Source: Candidatus Binatia bacterium (GTDB lineage Bacteria; Desulfobacterota; Binatia; UBA9968). From it: a DNA stretch of 35,547 bases. The notes beneath the pieces were generated by a model. The model saw only the letters and a program-made list of their open reading frames with translations. It was not told where the DNA came from and did not search any database. The DNA is taken from contig DASXUF010000029.1 of NCBI GenBank assembly GCA_036504975.1, forward strand, positions 1-35,547, in the 5' to 3' direction. The position numbers and the translations under genes are program-made. This document shows, piece by piece, positions 16,362-24,991 of this stretch; positions within the stretch are counted from its first letter, which is position 1; each line of letters starts with the position of its first letter.

Positions 16362-17378
16362 TCAGACGGCGACGCCCTCGACGATCGATATGTGCGTTTC
16401 GGTGCCGATAACCCCGTTAAGCTTGAAGCCGGCCGCTTCGTAAAGGCGCTGAAATTCATCCTGCGTGCGCTCGCGCCCGCCCTGGGTCATCACGAGCATC
16501 TCGAGGTCGAGAAGTCTCGCGAACCGAGACTCGCCGCTGCTCCCGAGCACGACTTCCGCGAGCAGGATTTTTCCGCCGCGGCGCATCGCGCCGTGGCATT
16601 TGCGCAGGATACGGAGCGAGCGCTCGTCGTCCCAGTCGTGGATGATGTGCTTCAGGATGTACCCGTCGCCGCCCGGCGGCACGGCAGCGAAAAAATCTCC
16701 GCCCACGACCTCGCATCGCTTTTTGACCCCCTGTTCCGCCAGAAGCTTTTGTGCCCCTTCCAGAACATGCGGCATCTCGAACAGGATGCCGCGCATTTCA
16801 GGATTCGCCTTGAGAATCGACGCCAATAACAGGCCGTGGCCGCCGGCGACGTCGACGAGTTTGCCGATACCGCGAAAATCATAGGCGGCGACGATGGCGG
16901 CGGTCTCGATCACGCTGAGCGAGGTCATCGCTTCATTGAACGTCGCCGCGAGATTGGGCTCAGACGCGAGGTGATCGAAAAATGTCTTGCCATAGAGCAT
17001 GTCGAAAGCAGGGCCGCCGGTCTTGACGCTGGCGGCCAAATGGTCCCAGGGGCGCCAGTCGGCCTCGTGTCCGAAGAACCGGGCGAGGCCGCGGATCGAT
17101 CCCGGAGCGTCGCTACGAAGATAAGCTCCCAGCTCGGTCAGCGCGAAGCGGCGCGGCTCGGTCTCCGTCAAAAGGTTGATGCCGGCCAGAGCGCGCAATA
17201 AACGATAAACGCCGTCTGCCGTCGCGCCGGTCTTCGCGGCGATCTCAGTGCTCGATCGCGCGCCGTCCTTCAACAAATCCGCGATCCCCAGCTCGGCCGC
17301 GACCGCGACGGCTTGCGCGGCCCATTTTCCCGCGACGATGTCGAGGAGCGTGGATGGTGAGTTTGCATGTTCCGCCAT
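16362..17378 (-). CDS. SAM-dependent O-methyltransferase, acetylserotonin/hydroxyneurosporene type
   Basis: The 338-residue protein has the N-terminal winged-helix dimerisation domain of this family (AGKWAAQAVAVAAELGIADLL, then TGATADGVYRLLRALAG) and a C-terminal Rossmann methyltransferase domain with motif I VDVAGGHGLLLASIL (about residue 172) and the signature YILKHIIHDWDDERSLRILR, which carries the likely base His near residue 245, then GGKILLAEVVL. Such enzymes methylate hydroxyl groups of small aromatic or polyketide-like compounds. It is transcribed alone, divergent from the TPR lipoprotein gene with a 114-base gap between them. The substrate is unknown. Confidence 0.9.
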   Translation of the reverse strand: MAEHANSPSTLLDIVAGKWAAQAVAVAAELGIADLLKDGARSSTEIAAKTGATADGVYRLLRALAGINLLTETEPRRFALTELGAYLRSDAPGSIRGLARFFGHEADWRPWDHLAASVKTGGPAFDMLYGKTFFDHLASEPNLAATFNEAMTSLSVIETAAIVAAYDFRGIGKLVDVAGGHGLLLASILKANPEMRGILFEMPHVLEGAQKLLAEQGVKKRCEVVGGDFFAAVPPGGDGYILKHIIHDWDDERSLRILRKCHGAMRRGGKILLAEVVLGSSGESRFARLLDLEMLVMTQGGRERTQDEFQRLYEAAGFKLNGVIGTETHISIVEGVAV

Positions 17379-17492
17379 GGCGCTTTCCCTTTCACAATCG
17401 TTGTCGTTTCAAAGTATCACGCGATCGCTCGCGCTCCAAGCGCGCGGCGGCGGCCGTTGACTTCCTTTCGGTCCGAATCTAACCTGGTGTCC

Positions 17493-18146
17493 ATGACGAG
17501 AATGAGGAGCTTCGGCCGGTTGTCCGTCGTTTTACTTCTTTTCGGCGCCGCCTCATGCCAGGTTGCCGGTCAGGTGCAGTCGGGAAGACAGGCGCTTCTC
17601 CTCAGGAACGACCCCGAGGAGGCGCTCAGCCATCTCCAACGGGCGGCCGAGAGCGATCCCAACTACGCGATGCAAGTCGGGCCGTTTCGCGAGGGGGTAT
17701 GGACGTACATCGGCCGCGCCCATTATCAGGCGGAACGGTTGCCGGAGGCGCGCAAGGCGCTCGAGCAGGCGCTGGCGCACGACGGAAGCGACCACCTGGC
17801 CAGGATCTATCTCGGACTGACTCTCGCGAGGAGCGGCGACCGTGCGACGGGGCTCAAGGAAATCCAACGTGGCATGAAAGGACTCTACGACTGGCTCGAG
17901 TACGTCGGATACCACTCCTACTACGGACGTTATTGGGATCCGAACCGCGAGGTTCGAGGGCAAATCGAGAAATACCTCGCGACGATTTCCGGCAAGGAAT
18001 TCGACTGGCAGAAGCTCATCGCGAGCGCCGAGTGGCTGGGGAAAAGAATGGAGGACGAGGTGGATTACGCCCGGCAGGACGAGCAGTTGTATCTGCGCGA
18101 GCGCCCCTTTCTCGGCAGGGGACTGTCCCTGGGTTTGGGGTTTTAA
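17493..18146 (+). CDS. TPR-containing lipoprotein
   Basis: From ATG 17493 the 217-residue product has a lipoprotein signal (RSFGRLSVVLLLFGAASC, lipobox AASC) and then two to three TPR-like helix pairs (ALLLRNDPEEALSHLQRAAESDPNY, WTYIGRAHYQAERLPEARKA, LARIYLGLTLARSGDRATGL). The C-terminal part (YDWLEYVGYHSYYGRYWDPN onward) is unusual and aromatic-rich. An ATG at 17502 is an alternative start. The role is probably scaffolding at an envelope membrane. A 108-base gap separates it from the ATP-grasp gene on the same strand, so cotranscription is possible but not shown. Confidence 0.8.
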   Translation: MTRMRSFGRLSVVLLLFGAASCQVAGQVQSGRQALLLRNDPEEALSHLQRAAESDPNYAMQVGPFREGVWTYIGRAHYQAERLPEARKALEQALAHDGSDHLARIYLGLTLARSGDRATGLKEIQRGMKGLYDWLEYVGYHSYYGRYWDPNREVRGQIEKYLATISGKEFDWQKLIASAEWLGKRMEDEVDYARQDEQLYLRERPFLGRGLSLGLGF

Positions 18147-18254
18147 GGGAAGCGCAGTCAAAATATTCTCGCCGTTCCTTCGAGTTCCGGCAATCGCTTC
18201 ACCGACTTTACTCTTTTCCTTCCCCACGTTTCACAGTATCCTGGTTCCGGGAAA

Positions 18255-19607
18255 ATGTCCGTCGCCGTCAAAATCATTCCCGGCAAGCTGCCGCCGTTCT
18301 GGGATCGGAGCGTTCTATTCTTTTGCAACATCCATTCGATTTTTTACGAGAACAAGGAAGAGGCCGGCGAGCTCATGCGGCAGCTAACCGGCGCGCAGTC
18401 GTATGGCGGGCGGGTGATGTCCATCCTGAACCTGCTTTTCCGCCGCGGGCCGAACCGAATCCTGCTCGAAGCGCCCCCGGAGACGAGTCTGTTGGATTAT
18501 CTCTCGATCGACCTCCGCCTTTCTCTTCCCGGTTTCGAGGTCTTGGATCACCGCGGCTACCGGGAGCTGGCTGCGAAAGGCGAATCGGGGGCCCGTCCTG
18601 CCATCGAGAAGTTGAGGAGCCAGCCGGCGTCGTGGGTGGACGGCTTTGTCACGGATGCTGTTCTCGCCCAGATCGCAGGCAAATTACAAAAACGGACGAT
18701 CAGCACGCTTACGGGTAGCAAGAACGGAAACAACAAGTATCTCCTCTATCGGCATCAGGTCGAGAAACAATTACCGACGTTCGACACGCTGATGGCCGCC
18801 AATCCGGGCGAGCTTTCTTCGTGTCTCAAGGGCCTGCGCGAGCTGGGATACGCCAAGGGGGTCGTCAAAGCCCAGATCGGCGCCTCGGGATACGGCATGG
18901 TCAAACTGGCAACCCAAGAGCTCCGGCCGGATAGCGTGCCGGACTATTTATTTTTCGAAGGCCCGTGCATGGTGCAAGGCTGGCTCGATCAGGAAACGCC
19001 GGGAGTCGATCGCATCGGCTCGCCGAGCGTGCAGATGTTTTTAAACGACGACACGGTTTACTTGTACGACTGGACCGAGCAGGTGCTCAGCGACGAGAGC
19101 ATTCACGAGGGCAATAGGTCGCCGCCTCCCTATATCCCGGACCATCCGGAGCTGGAGGACGAGCTTTTTCGCCAGGCGGGAATTGTCGGCGAGTGGCTCC
19201 ACGCGCAAGGATATCGCGGCACCGCGAGCGCCGATTTTCTCGTGATCGGAAGAGAAGGAAAAACGAAAACGATCGTCTGCGAGATCAACGCGCGGATCAC
19301 GGGCGCGACCTATCCGGCCGTCCTGGCGCGCCATTTCATGCCCGAGGGCTGCTGGAGCATGAGAAACATCCAGTTCCGCGGCTCGCTCGAGGGCAGCCAG
19401 CTCCTCTCGCTCATGGACCGGGCCTCCGTGCTCTACCGTCCCGGCATGGAAAAGGGCATCGTTCCGTTCAACTTCAACACCGACGCTGAAGGAAAGGTGA
19501 ACAAGGGACAGTTTCTCTGCCTCGGGCAAAATCAGGAAGAGTGCGCCGAGCTTCTGGTCCAGGGCTGGGCCGAGCTGCCGGTGGAGTGGGGCTATGACCG
19601 AGACTAG
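18255..19607 (+). CDS. ATP-grasp superfamily ligase of unknown substrate
   Basis: The 450-residue protein has an N-terminal region of about 160 residues not like a standard biotin carboxylase domain, then an ATP-grasp core: SKNGNNKYLLYRHQVEKQLP, GYAKGVVKAQIGASGYGMVK (glycine-rich ATP loop with preceding Lys), DYLFFEGPCMVQGWLD, GYRGTASADFLVI and the metal-binding strand EINARITGATYP (Glu343, Asn345). ATP-grasp enzymes activate a carboxylate as acyl phosphate and join it to an amine or thiol. The layout and the EINaR.tGaTYP strand recall PGM1-type peptide ligases, but this is a distant likeness. Its stop overlaps the start of the M20 peptidase by 14 bases, so the two are translationally coupled and probably act on the same amide-containing molecule. 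Confidence 0.78.
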   Translation: MSVAVKIIPGKLPPFWDRSVLFFCNIHSIFYENKEEAGELMRQLTGAQSYGGRVMSILNLLFRRGPNRILLEAPPETSLLDYLSIDLRLSLPGFEVLDHRGYRELAAKGESGARPAIEKLRSQPASWVDGFVTDAVLAQIAGKLQKRTISTLTGSKNGNNKYLLYRHQVEKQLPTFDTLMAANPGELSSCLKGLRELGYAKGVVKAQIGASGYGMVKLATQELRPDSVPDYLFFEGPCMVQGWLDQETPGVDRIGSPSVQMFLNDDTVYLYDWTEQVLSDESIHEGNRSPPPYIPDHPELEDELFRQAGIVGEWLHAQGYRGTASADFLVIGREGKTKTIVCEINARITGATYPAVLARHFMPEGCWSMRNIQFRGSLEGSQLLSLMDRASVLYRPGMEKGIVPFNFNTDAEGKVNKGQFLCLGQNQEECAELLVQGWAELPVEWGYDRD

Positions 19608-20721
19608 CGTCAAGAGCGAAATTTTAAGACAGCGGCTGGTCGAGCTGACGCGCGATCTGATTCTCATTCCCAGCACCCACGACCGTCCGGAGGAGATCGA
19701 GCGCTGCCTGGAGTTCGTCATCAATCACGTGGAGCTGCAGGAAGCCGTCGTCGTCCAGCGCTATCGGGAAGAGGGGAGCCCCTCGGTGGTGATCCTGCCG
19801 CGCAACGTTTCGACGCCCGAGGTGATGCTTTTCGCTCACATCGACGTGGTCTCACGCCCAGAGGGAACTGAGTATCGCTCTACGGTCGGCGACGGCAGGA
19901 TCTACGGACCGGGAGGCGGCGACATGAAAGGGGAGCTGGCGATCCTGCTGGAAATCTTTCGCGATTCCCACGAGCGCCGGCCGGGAATTTCCCTGGGAAT
20001 CGCCGTCACGTCGGACGAAGAAACCGGCGGGGCGCACGGCACGCGGTTTCTCATCGAAAAGGCGGGCGTCCGCTGCGGCGTCGCCATCGTACCCGACTCT
20101 GGCACGATCAATGAGATCGCCGTCGAGGAAAAAGGGATTCTTCATTTGAAGCTCCGAGCGCACGGCGCTTCGGGCCACGCCTCGCGTCCATGGCTCGTCG
20201 ACAATCCCATGGAGCGGATGATCGTCGCTCTCAATCGGGTCAAAAATTATTTCGAGACGCTCAGAGACGGCGACGAGCATTGGCATCCGACATTTGCTCT
20301 TACCATGCTGCACACCGAGAATCGGGTTGCGAACCGGATACCGTCGTTCGCGGAAGCGGTCTGCGACATCCGCTTTCCGCCGCCGTATACCTGCGGGCAG
20401 ATGATAGCCGCGGTAAAAAAATTCACTGACGTGGGAATGGAATTCGAAGTGCTCGTCTCCGCCGAGCCGACGAAAGTCTCGCCCGACCCGCTTTTTCTCG
20501 CCGCCACCGAGGAGATCACCGGCAAGCCGGCCAAGCTCATCCGCGAGCACGGCGGCAGCGACGCGCGCTTTATCTGCCGCTACGGGATTCCGGTCATCAT
20601 GTCGCGGCCGTTCGTCGGCAACCTCCACGCCGAGAACGAGTGGATCGACATCGCGTCGATGGAGACGCTGTATCGGATCTACGAGCGGTATCTGGACAAG
20701 AAGCTACGACCCGGAGACTGA
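19594..20721 (+). CDS. M20 family metallopeptidase (DapE/ArgE/CPG2-like)
   Basis: The 375-residue protein carries all expected M20 di-zinc ligands and the general base: His82 with Asp84 (FAHIDVV), Asp110 (GPGGGDMKG), Glu142/Glu143 (TSDEETGG), Asp168 (VPDSG) and His345 (GNLHAENEW), with a dimerisation lid domain between (KLRAHGASGHASRPWLVDNP). It is therefore likely to be an active hydrolase of N-acyl amino acids or small peptides in the cytoplasm; there is no signal peptide. ATG 19594 lies inside the last codons of the ATP-grasp gene, implying coupled synthesis. A GC hairpin follows the stop. Confidence 0.9.
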   Translation: MTETSVKSEILRQRLVELTRDLILIPSTHDRPEEIERCLEFVINHVELQEAVVVQRYREEGSPSVVILPRNVSTPEVMLFAHIDVVSRPEGTEYRSTVGDGRIYGPGGGDMKGELAILLEIFRDSHERRPGISLGIAVTSDEETGGAHGTRFLIEKAGVRCGVAIVPDSGTINEIAVEEKGILHLKLRAHGASGHASRPWLVDNPMERMIVALNRVKNYFETLRDGDEHWHPTFALTMLHTENRVANRIPSFAEAVCDIRFPPPYTCGQMIAAVKKFTDVGMEFEVLVSAEPTKVSPDPLFLAATEEITGKPAKLIREHGGSDARFICRYGIPVIMSRPFVGNLHAENEWIDIASMETLYRIYERYLDKKLRPGD

Positions 20722-20722
20722 C

Positions 20723-20739
20723 GCGGCGTTTCACGCCGC
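20723..20739. terminator. Hairpin at convergent gene ends
   Basis: GCGGCG (20723-20728) and CGCCGC (20734-20739) enclose a five-base loop directly after the M20 stop codon and overlap the stop of the convergent 84-residue gene. The following TTGTGTT is only a weak T-tract on the plus strand, so this is a probable but imperfect bidirectional terminator. Confidence 0.5.
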
Positions 20740-20985
20740 TTGTGTTACGATGGCATCGCTCGATTCCCCTCTGCGATCGTCGATCCATCTTTTCGCTGTC
20801 GTCAACGCGTAATGCGTCGCTTCCTCCTCGCTTTTGCACCAGGCGTAATGCCCGCTGAGGATACTTTGCCGCGGCGCGCCTTTTTCATTCCAGGACACGC
20901 GAGCGACCGGCAGCCAGTAGTCCAGGCAAGGGGTCCGCTCTGCGCGCGCGTAAATCAGGTGAGATTGATAAAGAACCTCTTTCAT
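20731..20985 (-). CDS. Conserved-looking hypothetical protein, 84 residues
   Basis: GGAGG lies about 5 bases before ATG 20985, which supports this short gene. The protein (LYQSHLIYARAERTPCLDYW, WNEKGAPRQSILSGHYAW, SEEEATHYALTTAKRWIDDR) has a beta-rich first half and an amphipathic final helix, an arrangement seen in small soluble proteins of unknown function. It is convergent with the M20 gene and divergent from the DUF5666-like gene. I do not recognise the family. Confidence 0.65.
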   Translation of the reverse strand: MKEVLYQSHLIYARAERTPCLDYWLPVARVSWNEKGAPRQSILSGHYAWCKSEEEATHYALTTAKRWIDDRRGESSDAIVTQAA

Positions 20986-21068
20986 TTCAGCCTCCAGCTC
21001 GTGTGCTTCTTTTAGGCGGAAACGGTTGCGCTTGTATGAAACAAAGGTTAAGAACGAAGAACGACGCC

Positions 21069-21692
21069 ATGAAAAATCCGACCTCTTTTTTAGCTGCGGT
21101 CCTTGTCGGTCTTTTTGTTCTCGCCGGAAACGCCCGCATCCATGCGCAGGTGAGTCCGTCCCGCCAGCCCGGAACGATCAGGGGGAAAATTACCGCCGTT
21201 AACGCCGCCGAACTGTCGGTCGCGGCGGCAAACGGCGAGGTGCGCGCGACGGTCCCGGACAAAACCGTCATCCGGCAGGAGATCGCGATGCAACTTTCCG
21301 ACATCGCGCCCGGGATGTATCTGGGAACGACGGCCGAGAAGCAGGCCGATGGCACGTTCCGCGCCTCGGAGGTTCATGTCTTCTCGGAAGACCAGCGTGG
21401 AACCGGAGAAGGTCATCGGCCGTCTTCTTCCGTCCCCAACAGCACAATGACCAACGCCAGCGTCGAGAAAGTCGAAGACGTCGTCGTGCAGGATGTTAAG
21501 GGACGAGTCATGTCTCTGAAATTTAGTGATGGAGAAATCAAGGTCTTTGTCCCTCCCGGCATTCCCCTCGTCAAGCGCGTAGTCGCCAGCCGCGATGCCT
21601 TGAAACCCGGCGCAGAAGTCTCGCTTCAGGGGACTCCCGGTCCCGACGGCACTGTCATCGCAAGCCAGATCACAATCCGCGCGAGCAAGTGA
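21069..21692 (+). CDS. Exported protein with two DUF5666-like OB-fold domains
   Basis: From ATG 21069 the 207-residue product has a Sec signal peptide (MKNPTSFLAAVLVGLFVLAGNARIHAQ). The mature part contains two similar beta-barrel units: GTIRGKITAVNAAELSVAAA with GMYLGTTAEKQADGTFRASE, then VVVQDVKGRVMSLKFSDGEI with PGAEVSLQGTPGPDGTVIAS, the G.V..v....l.v pattern of DUF5666 domains. These are periplasmic or surface proteins of unknown role. In-frame ATGs at 21036 and 21003 would only add residues before the signal peptide. No ribosome site is strong, so the start is uncertain. Confidence 0.78.
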   Translation: MKNPTSFLAAVLVGLFVLAGNARIHAQVSPSRQPGTIRGKITAVNAAELSVAAANGEVRATVPDKTVIRQEIAMQLSDIAPGMYLGTTAEKQADGTFRASEVHVFSEDQRGTGEGHRPSSSVPNSTMTNASVEKVEDVVVQDVKGRVMSLKFSDGEIKVFVPPGIPLVKRVVASRDALKPGAEVSLQGTPGPDGTVIASQITIRASK

Positions 21693-21818
21693 TTCAACTC
21701 GCTCTATTTAGTAGCTATACGGAATTCAGAGTCCTATCGGGTGTTTCACGGAATATTGGCCCGGAAATCCCTGAGGCATGATCGAGACCCTTTCCGGATT
21801 GGTTCGGGGCGGTTAGGT

Positions 21819-23312
21819 TTAGAGCGGAGTCGTGCTCGCCGGCGGGCGCCGGTGATGCGTCGCCTGCTCGTAGGCGTAGGCGAGCTTGATCATGTTGCCG
21901 TCGTCGTACGGCCGCCCCAAAAAAGTGATCCCGGCCGGAAGATTGTCGCGGGTAAATCCCGCGGGAACGACGATCGAGGGAACGAAGACCGGAAACGTGT
22001 TCAGATGCGGCGCGCCTTTCTGATCGACGAACGGCGGGTTGACGCCGTCCTTGATGAGGGTCGGCTGGTGCTCGACGGCCTTGTGCACGATGGCGTCGAG
22101 CTTGTTGTCGGCCATGACTTTTAGAAAATGGATCGTCAGCTCCTCCCGCGCCAGAAGATATTCATAGTGCTTCTGCGGATCTTCGGAACGCTTCCACCGG
22201 TCCTGTGAGCGGCGGGTGACCTTCGGGAAGTCCGGCGACTGGGCCGACTCCTGACGTGACTTGAACGGCGGGTGTGTGCTCCTGCCGAAGTAGACCCTGA
22301 ACGATTGCTCCGCCTGTGCGTAGCTGCCGGCGCGCTTCGCCAACAGCTCCTTCAGCTTTGGGATTGCGACCGGGTCGACTATCTCGGCGCCGGCGGCTTT
22401 CAACTCGCCGACGGCTCTGTCGAAAACTTCCGCGATCTTTTTAAAATCCTCGGAATCCGGCTCGGAGTCGAAACCCATCGACTCGCGGACAATGCCGATG
22501 CGCGACCCCTTTAAGGCGTTTTTGTCGAGGAATTGCGTATAGGTCTCCGGAGCGTGGCCGACGCCCCTCGACGTGAGCGGATCTTCCGGATCGTAGCCGA
22601 CCATCGCGTCCAACAGAATCGCCAGGTCTCTCACCGTGCGCGCCATCGGGCCGAGCGAGCCGGCGACGTCCGGCCAACCGGCGAAAACGCCGCCGCGGCT
22701 GACGAGGCCGGCGGTGGGCCGCATACCGACGATGCAATTCCAAATCGACGGCCGTCGGATCGACGCGAAGCCTTCCTGGCCGACCGCGACGGTCGAGTAA
22801 TTCGCCGCGACGCTGACCGCCGAGCCGCCGGAGGAGCCGCCGGCCGTTCGGTCCAATGCGTAGGGATTCTTCGTCGAGCCGAAGAGCGAGCCGTGCGTGT
22901 CGCCGCCGCCCAGTTCGCCCAAGGTCGCCTTGGCCAAAATGATCGCGCCGGCCTTTTTCAACTTTTCCACGACCGTTGCGTCGCGCTCCGGATAGTAGTC
23001 CTTGAACAACAGCGAGCCGAGCGTTGTCGGCATGTCTTTGGCGTCCGCCTGGTCCTTGATGATGATGGGGATGCCGTGCAGCGGGCCGACGAAGCCGGTG
23101 CTTTTAAACGCGGCATCGAGGCGGTCGGCCTCGTCGAGCGCTTTTGAGTTCAGCGTGATGATGGCGTTAAGCGCGGGTCCTTTCTTGTCGAAGGCCTCGA
23201 TGCGCTGGAGGTACATCTCGACGAGCCGGCGCGTGCTGAGTTGCCTAGATTTGTAAGCAGTGTGAATGTCGGCGATGGTCGTTTCCAGAACATCGAACGA
23301 AGGCGAAGCCAT
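21819..23312 (-). CDS. Amidase-signature family hydrolase
   Basis: The 497-residue protein follows the amidase signature: Lys86 in GPLHGIPIIIKDQADAKDMPTT, the DRTAGGSSGGSAVSVAANYS loop with the cis-Ser at 160/161, and the nucleophile region VGQEGFASIRRPSIWNCIVG with Ser184. The usual G-G before the nucleophile is replaced here by F-A, and the following loop by RRPSIW, so the active site is unusual although the triad residues remain. I choose ATG 23312 because GGAAG lies 7 bases upstream; a GTG start at 23327 is possible. It follows the Pht5-like gene by 18 bases, implying an operon. The family cleaves amides to carboxylates; the substrate is unknown. Confidence 0.9.
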   Translation of the reverse strand: MASPSFDVLETTIADIHTAYKSRQLSTRRLVEMYLQRIEAFDKKGPALNAIITLNSKALDEADRLDAAFKSTGFVGPLHGIPIIIKDQADAKDMPTTLGSLLFKDYYPERDATVVEKLKKAGAIILAKATLGELGGGDTHGSLFGSTKNPYALDRTAGGSSGGSAVSVAANYSTVAVGQEGFASIRRPSIWNCIVGMRPTAGLVSRGGVFAGWPDVAGSLGPMARTVRDLAILLDAMVGYDPEDPLTSRGVGHAPETYTQFLDKNALKGSRIGIVRESMGFDSEPDSEDFKKIAEVFDRAVGELKAAGAEIVDPVAIPKLKELLAKRAGSYAQAEQSFRVYFGRSTHPPFKSRQESAQSPDFPKVTRRSQDRWKRSEDPQKHYEYLLAREELTIHFLKVMADNKLDAIVHKAVEHQPTLIKDGVNPPFVDQKGAPHLNTFPVFVPSIVVPAGFTRDNLPAGITFLGRPYDDGNMIKLAYAYEQATHHRRPPASTTPL

Positions 23313-23330
23313 TGAACTCTTCCTCACTCT

Positions 23331-24314
23331 TTAAACGAAAGCCTCGCGCACGAAGAGGCTTTCCAGCGGCAGCTCTTTTTTCATCAGGCCCTGCTCGATC
23401 TGGTATCGGTTCAAGGCCTTCATGGTTCTTTTTTCCGTCTCTCCCAGGACATAGGCATAAGGGTCTTCTCCCAGGAGATCCCGTTCCTTGGCGTAGCCGG
23501 CGGCTTCTTCCGGGCTCATGTATTTTGGCGCCAGCTTCATAGCCCCCCGAAAGGCTTCGATGAGCTTCGCCGGCAGGTCGGGATATTTTTCCGCGGTTTC
23601 CTGCTTCATCGCCATGAGATGGATGATCGGATAGATGCGCGTGCGCTTCACCCAGCGGATAATTTCCTCCGTGTCGTCGAACAGCGGCTTCACGCCGGGA
23701 AACTTTCCCATCTCACCGGGAACCTCGCCGCCGCCGAAGAGGCCGAGATGGCCGGAGTCTCCGGGGACGAACGCCGCGCCGAGGGTTCCCTTGCTGACCA
23801 TCTCTGCGAGCTGAGCTTTTTCCTTTCCAAAGGGCGGCGGCGGGTCGATCCGTTCGACTTTCACCGGCAACTCGTCGCCGATAAAAACCTCGCGTCCCGA
23901 GACGAACCAGCCGACGTCGGTTGTCTTGATGTCGTATTCATCCAGGAGAAATCCGCGCGCCCAGGCGACCGCCGTCGCGCCGTAGCGAAACGCTCCTACT
24001 TTTTTTCCCTTGAGCTCGCTCGGATGCTTCAACTTGCCTTCGCAGTAGAAGATGTTCCGCTGGCGCGGTCCGCGCTGGAAAAAGACCGGCAGGGCGATGA
24101 AGCGTTTGCCTTTCTCCTTCGCCCTGAGAAATGTCGCCGTGGACATCTCGCAGAGATCGTACTCGCCTTGAATGAAGCGGTAATGAAACTCGCCGGGAGA
24201 GTACTTGCCGACGTGGTCGATCTCGTAGCCGTCGATCGAAACCTCGCCGTCGATCAACGCCTGATTCCGCGGCTCCGGCGGCGAGCCGAACGTTATGCGT
24301 GGTTTTTGTGCCAT
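23331..24314 (-). CDS. NMT1/Pht5-like protein (substrate-binding fold; 4,5-dihydroxyphthalate decarboxylase-related)
   Basis: The 327-residue protein has no signal peptide and shows the periplasmic-binding type II fold of this group: RITFGSPPEPRNQALIDGEVSIDG, EYDLCEMSTATFLRAKEKG, IALPVFFQRGPRQRNIFYC, ELKGKKVGAFRYGATAVAWA and FDDTEEIIRWVKRTRIYPIIH. This matches the group that includes 4,5-dihydroxyphthalate decarboxylase and cytoplasmic NMT1/THI5-like proteins, so it may be an enzyme and not a transporter component. It lies directly upstream of the amidase, 18 bases apart, which suggests a shared degradative pathway for an amide-bearing aromatic or similar compound. Confidence 0.82.
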   Translation of the reverse strand: MAQKPRITFGSPPEPRNQALIDGEVSIDGYEIDHVGKYSPGEFHYRFIQGEYDLCEMSTATFLRAKEKGKRFIALPVFFQRGPRQRNIFYCEGKLKHPSELKGKKVGAFRYGATAVAWARGFLLDEYDIKTTDVGWFVSGREVFIGDELPVKVERIDPPPPFGKEKAQLAEMVSKGTLGAAFVPGDSGHLGLFGGGEVPGEMGKFPGVKPLFDDTEEIIRWVKRTRIYPIIHLMAMKQETAEKYPDLPAKLIEAFRGAMKLAPKYMSPEEAAGYAKERDLLGEDPYAYVLGETEKRTMKALNRYQIEQGLMKKELPLESLFVREAFV

Positions 24315-24432
24315 GGGTAAAACCTCCGAGATTGATCCTGATGACGCTGCAAGACTAACGCAGCTTTTGTTCAGAAGTAAAGACGTTAATGACCTGCCTC
24401 GGATAAGACGGGCAGGCTTTTAGTCGATCGGG

Positions 24433-24600
24433 TCACTTGCCGGTGGGTAACTCCGCCTCAAAAGGCTTCTCTCTCCGAAAACGGCTGACGCCCAGGATGC
24501 TGAACCCGATGACATGCCCGCGATCGTCCACGCGTTCCATGAGAGCATCATTCCCAGTCTCACGCATGTATCCGGGCGCGACGCTGTGCTCAAAAAATAT
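24433..24600 (-). pseudogene. Decayed DUF2283-like gene, C-terminal part
   Basis: Read on the minus strand to TGA at 24433, the frame gives RETGNDALMERVDDRGHVIG, then FSILGVSRFRREKPFEAELP, which resembles the second half of DUF2283 proteins (a conserved GDD..... D..G.vvG..IL). Upstream the expected first half is not in the same frame; a neighbouring frame has KISRFLSIYFLSTA, suggesting a frameshift. No start or ribosome site is clear. It probably is the remnant of a small toxin-antitoxin-associated gene. Confidence 0.45.
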
Positions 24601-24779
24601 ATTGAAAGGAATCGAGAAATTTTTGAAAGTTGAGGAGAATTTTATTAGTGCGCGCGTGGTGCCATCGTGGACGGCCGTCTGACTAGCGATGCCTGTGAAC
24701 CTTCTTAAAGCTAGCTGGGCCGATATTGATTCAGTCGAATTGAGACTGCTTCTGAACGAACGCATTGGAGGTCCAGGTC

Positions 24780-24900
24780 TCTTTGCCAGGTCGCGCTCGT
24801 CGCCGGGACGCTCGGCGAAGGTGAAGCCGAGTGAAAAGAGATCTTCGGGCCGGAGCTTTTTTCGAGGTCTCGAATTGAGGGAAGACGGAGTTCCGATCAA
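24780..24900 (-). pseudogene. Truncated, frameshifted copy of the HEAT-repeat gene 3' end
   Basis: Translation gives RPEDLFSLGFTFAERPGDER, nearly the same as residues 484-503 of the HEAT protein at 25810-27411 (EPEDIFSLGFTFAERPGDER). Just upstream, a shifted frame gives RNSVFPQFETSKK, matching RNSAFPLLESLKK of the same protein, so the copy contains a frameshift. Similarity stops on both sides after about 110 bases. This is a fragment, not a gene. Confidence 0.8.
24788..24831. repeat. 44-bp direct repeat, left copy
   Basis: These 44 bases are identical, in the same orientation, to 25901-25944. They begin AGGTCGCGCTCGTCGCCGGG and end GGTGAAGCCGAG. The copy sits in the HEAT-gene fragment, 1,113 bases from the other copy, and the two bracket the antitoxin and toxin genes at 24992-25703. 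Confidence 0.95.
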
Positions 24901-24991
24901 GATTTCGAAGCCTTATTTTTGCTTCTGTTTGACTCTTCCTGGTCTAGGAGGTTATCTTAACCATTAGCGTTACGGAAATGAGAGGGACTTT

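Noticed and set aside
15857-16459. 200-codon minus-strand frame
   Set aside because: It overlaps the S9 peptidase remnant and the methyltransferase end in antisense, and has no ribosome site or domain.
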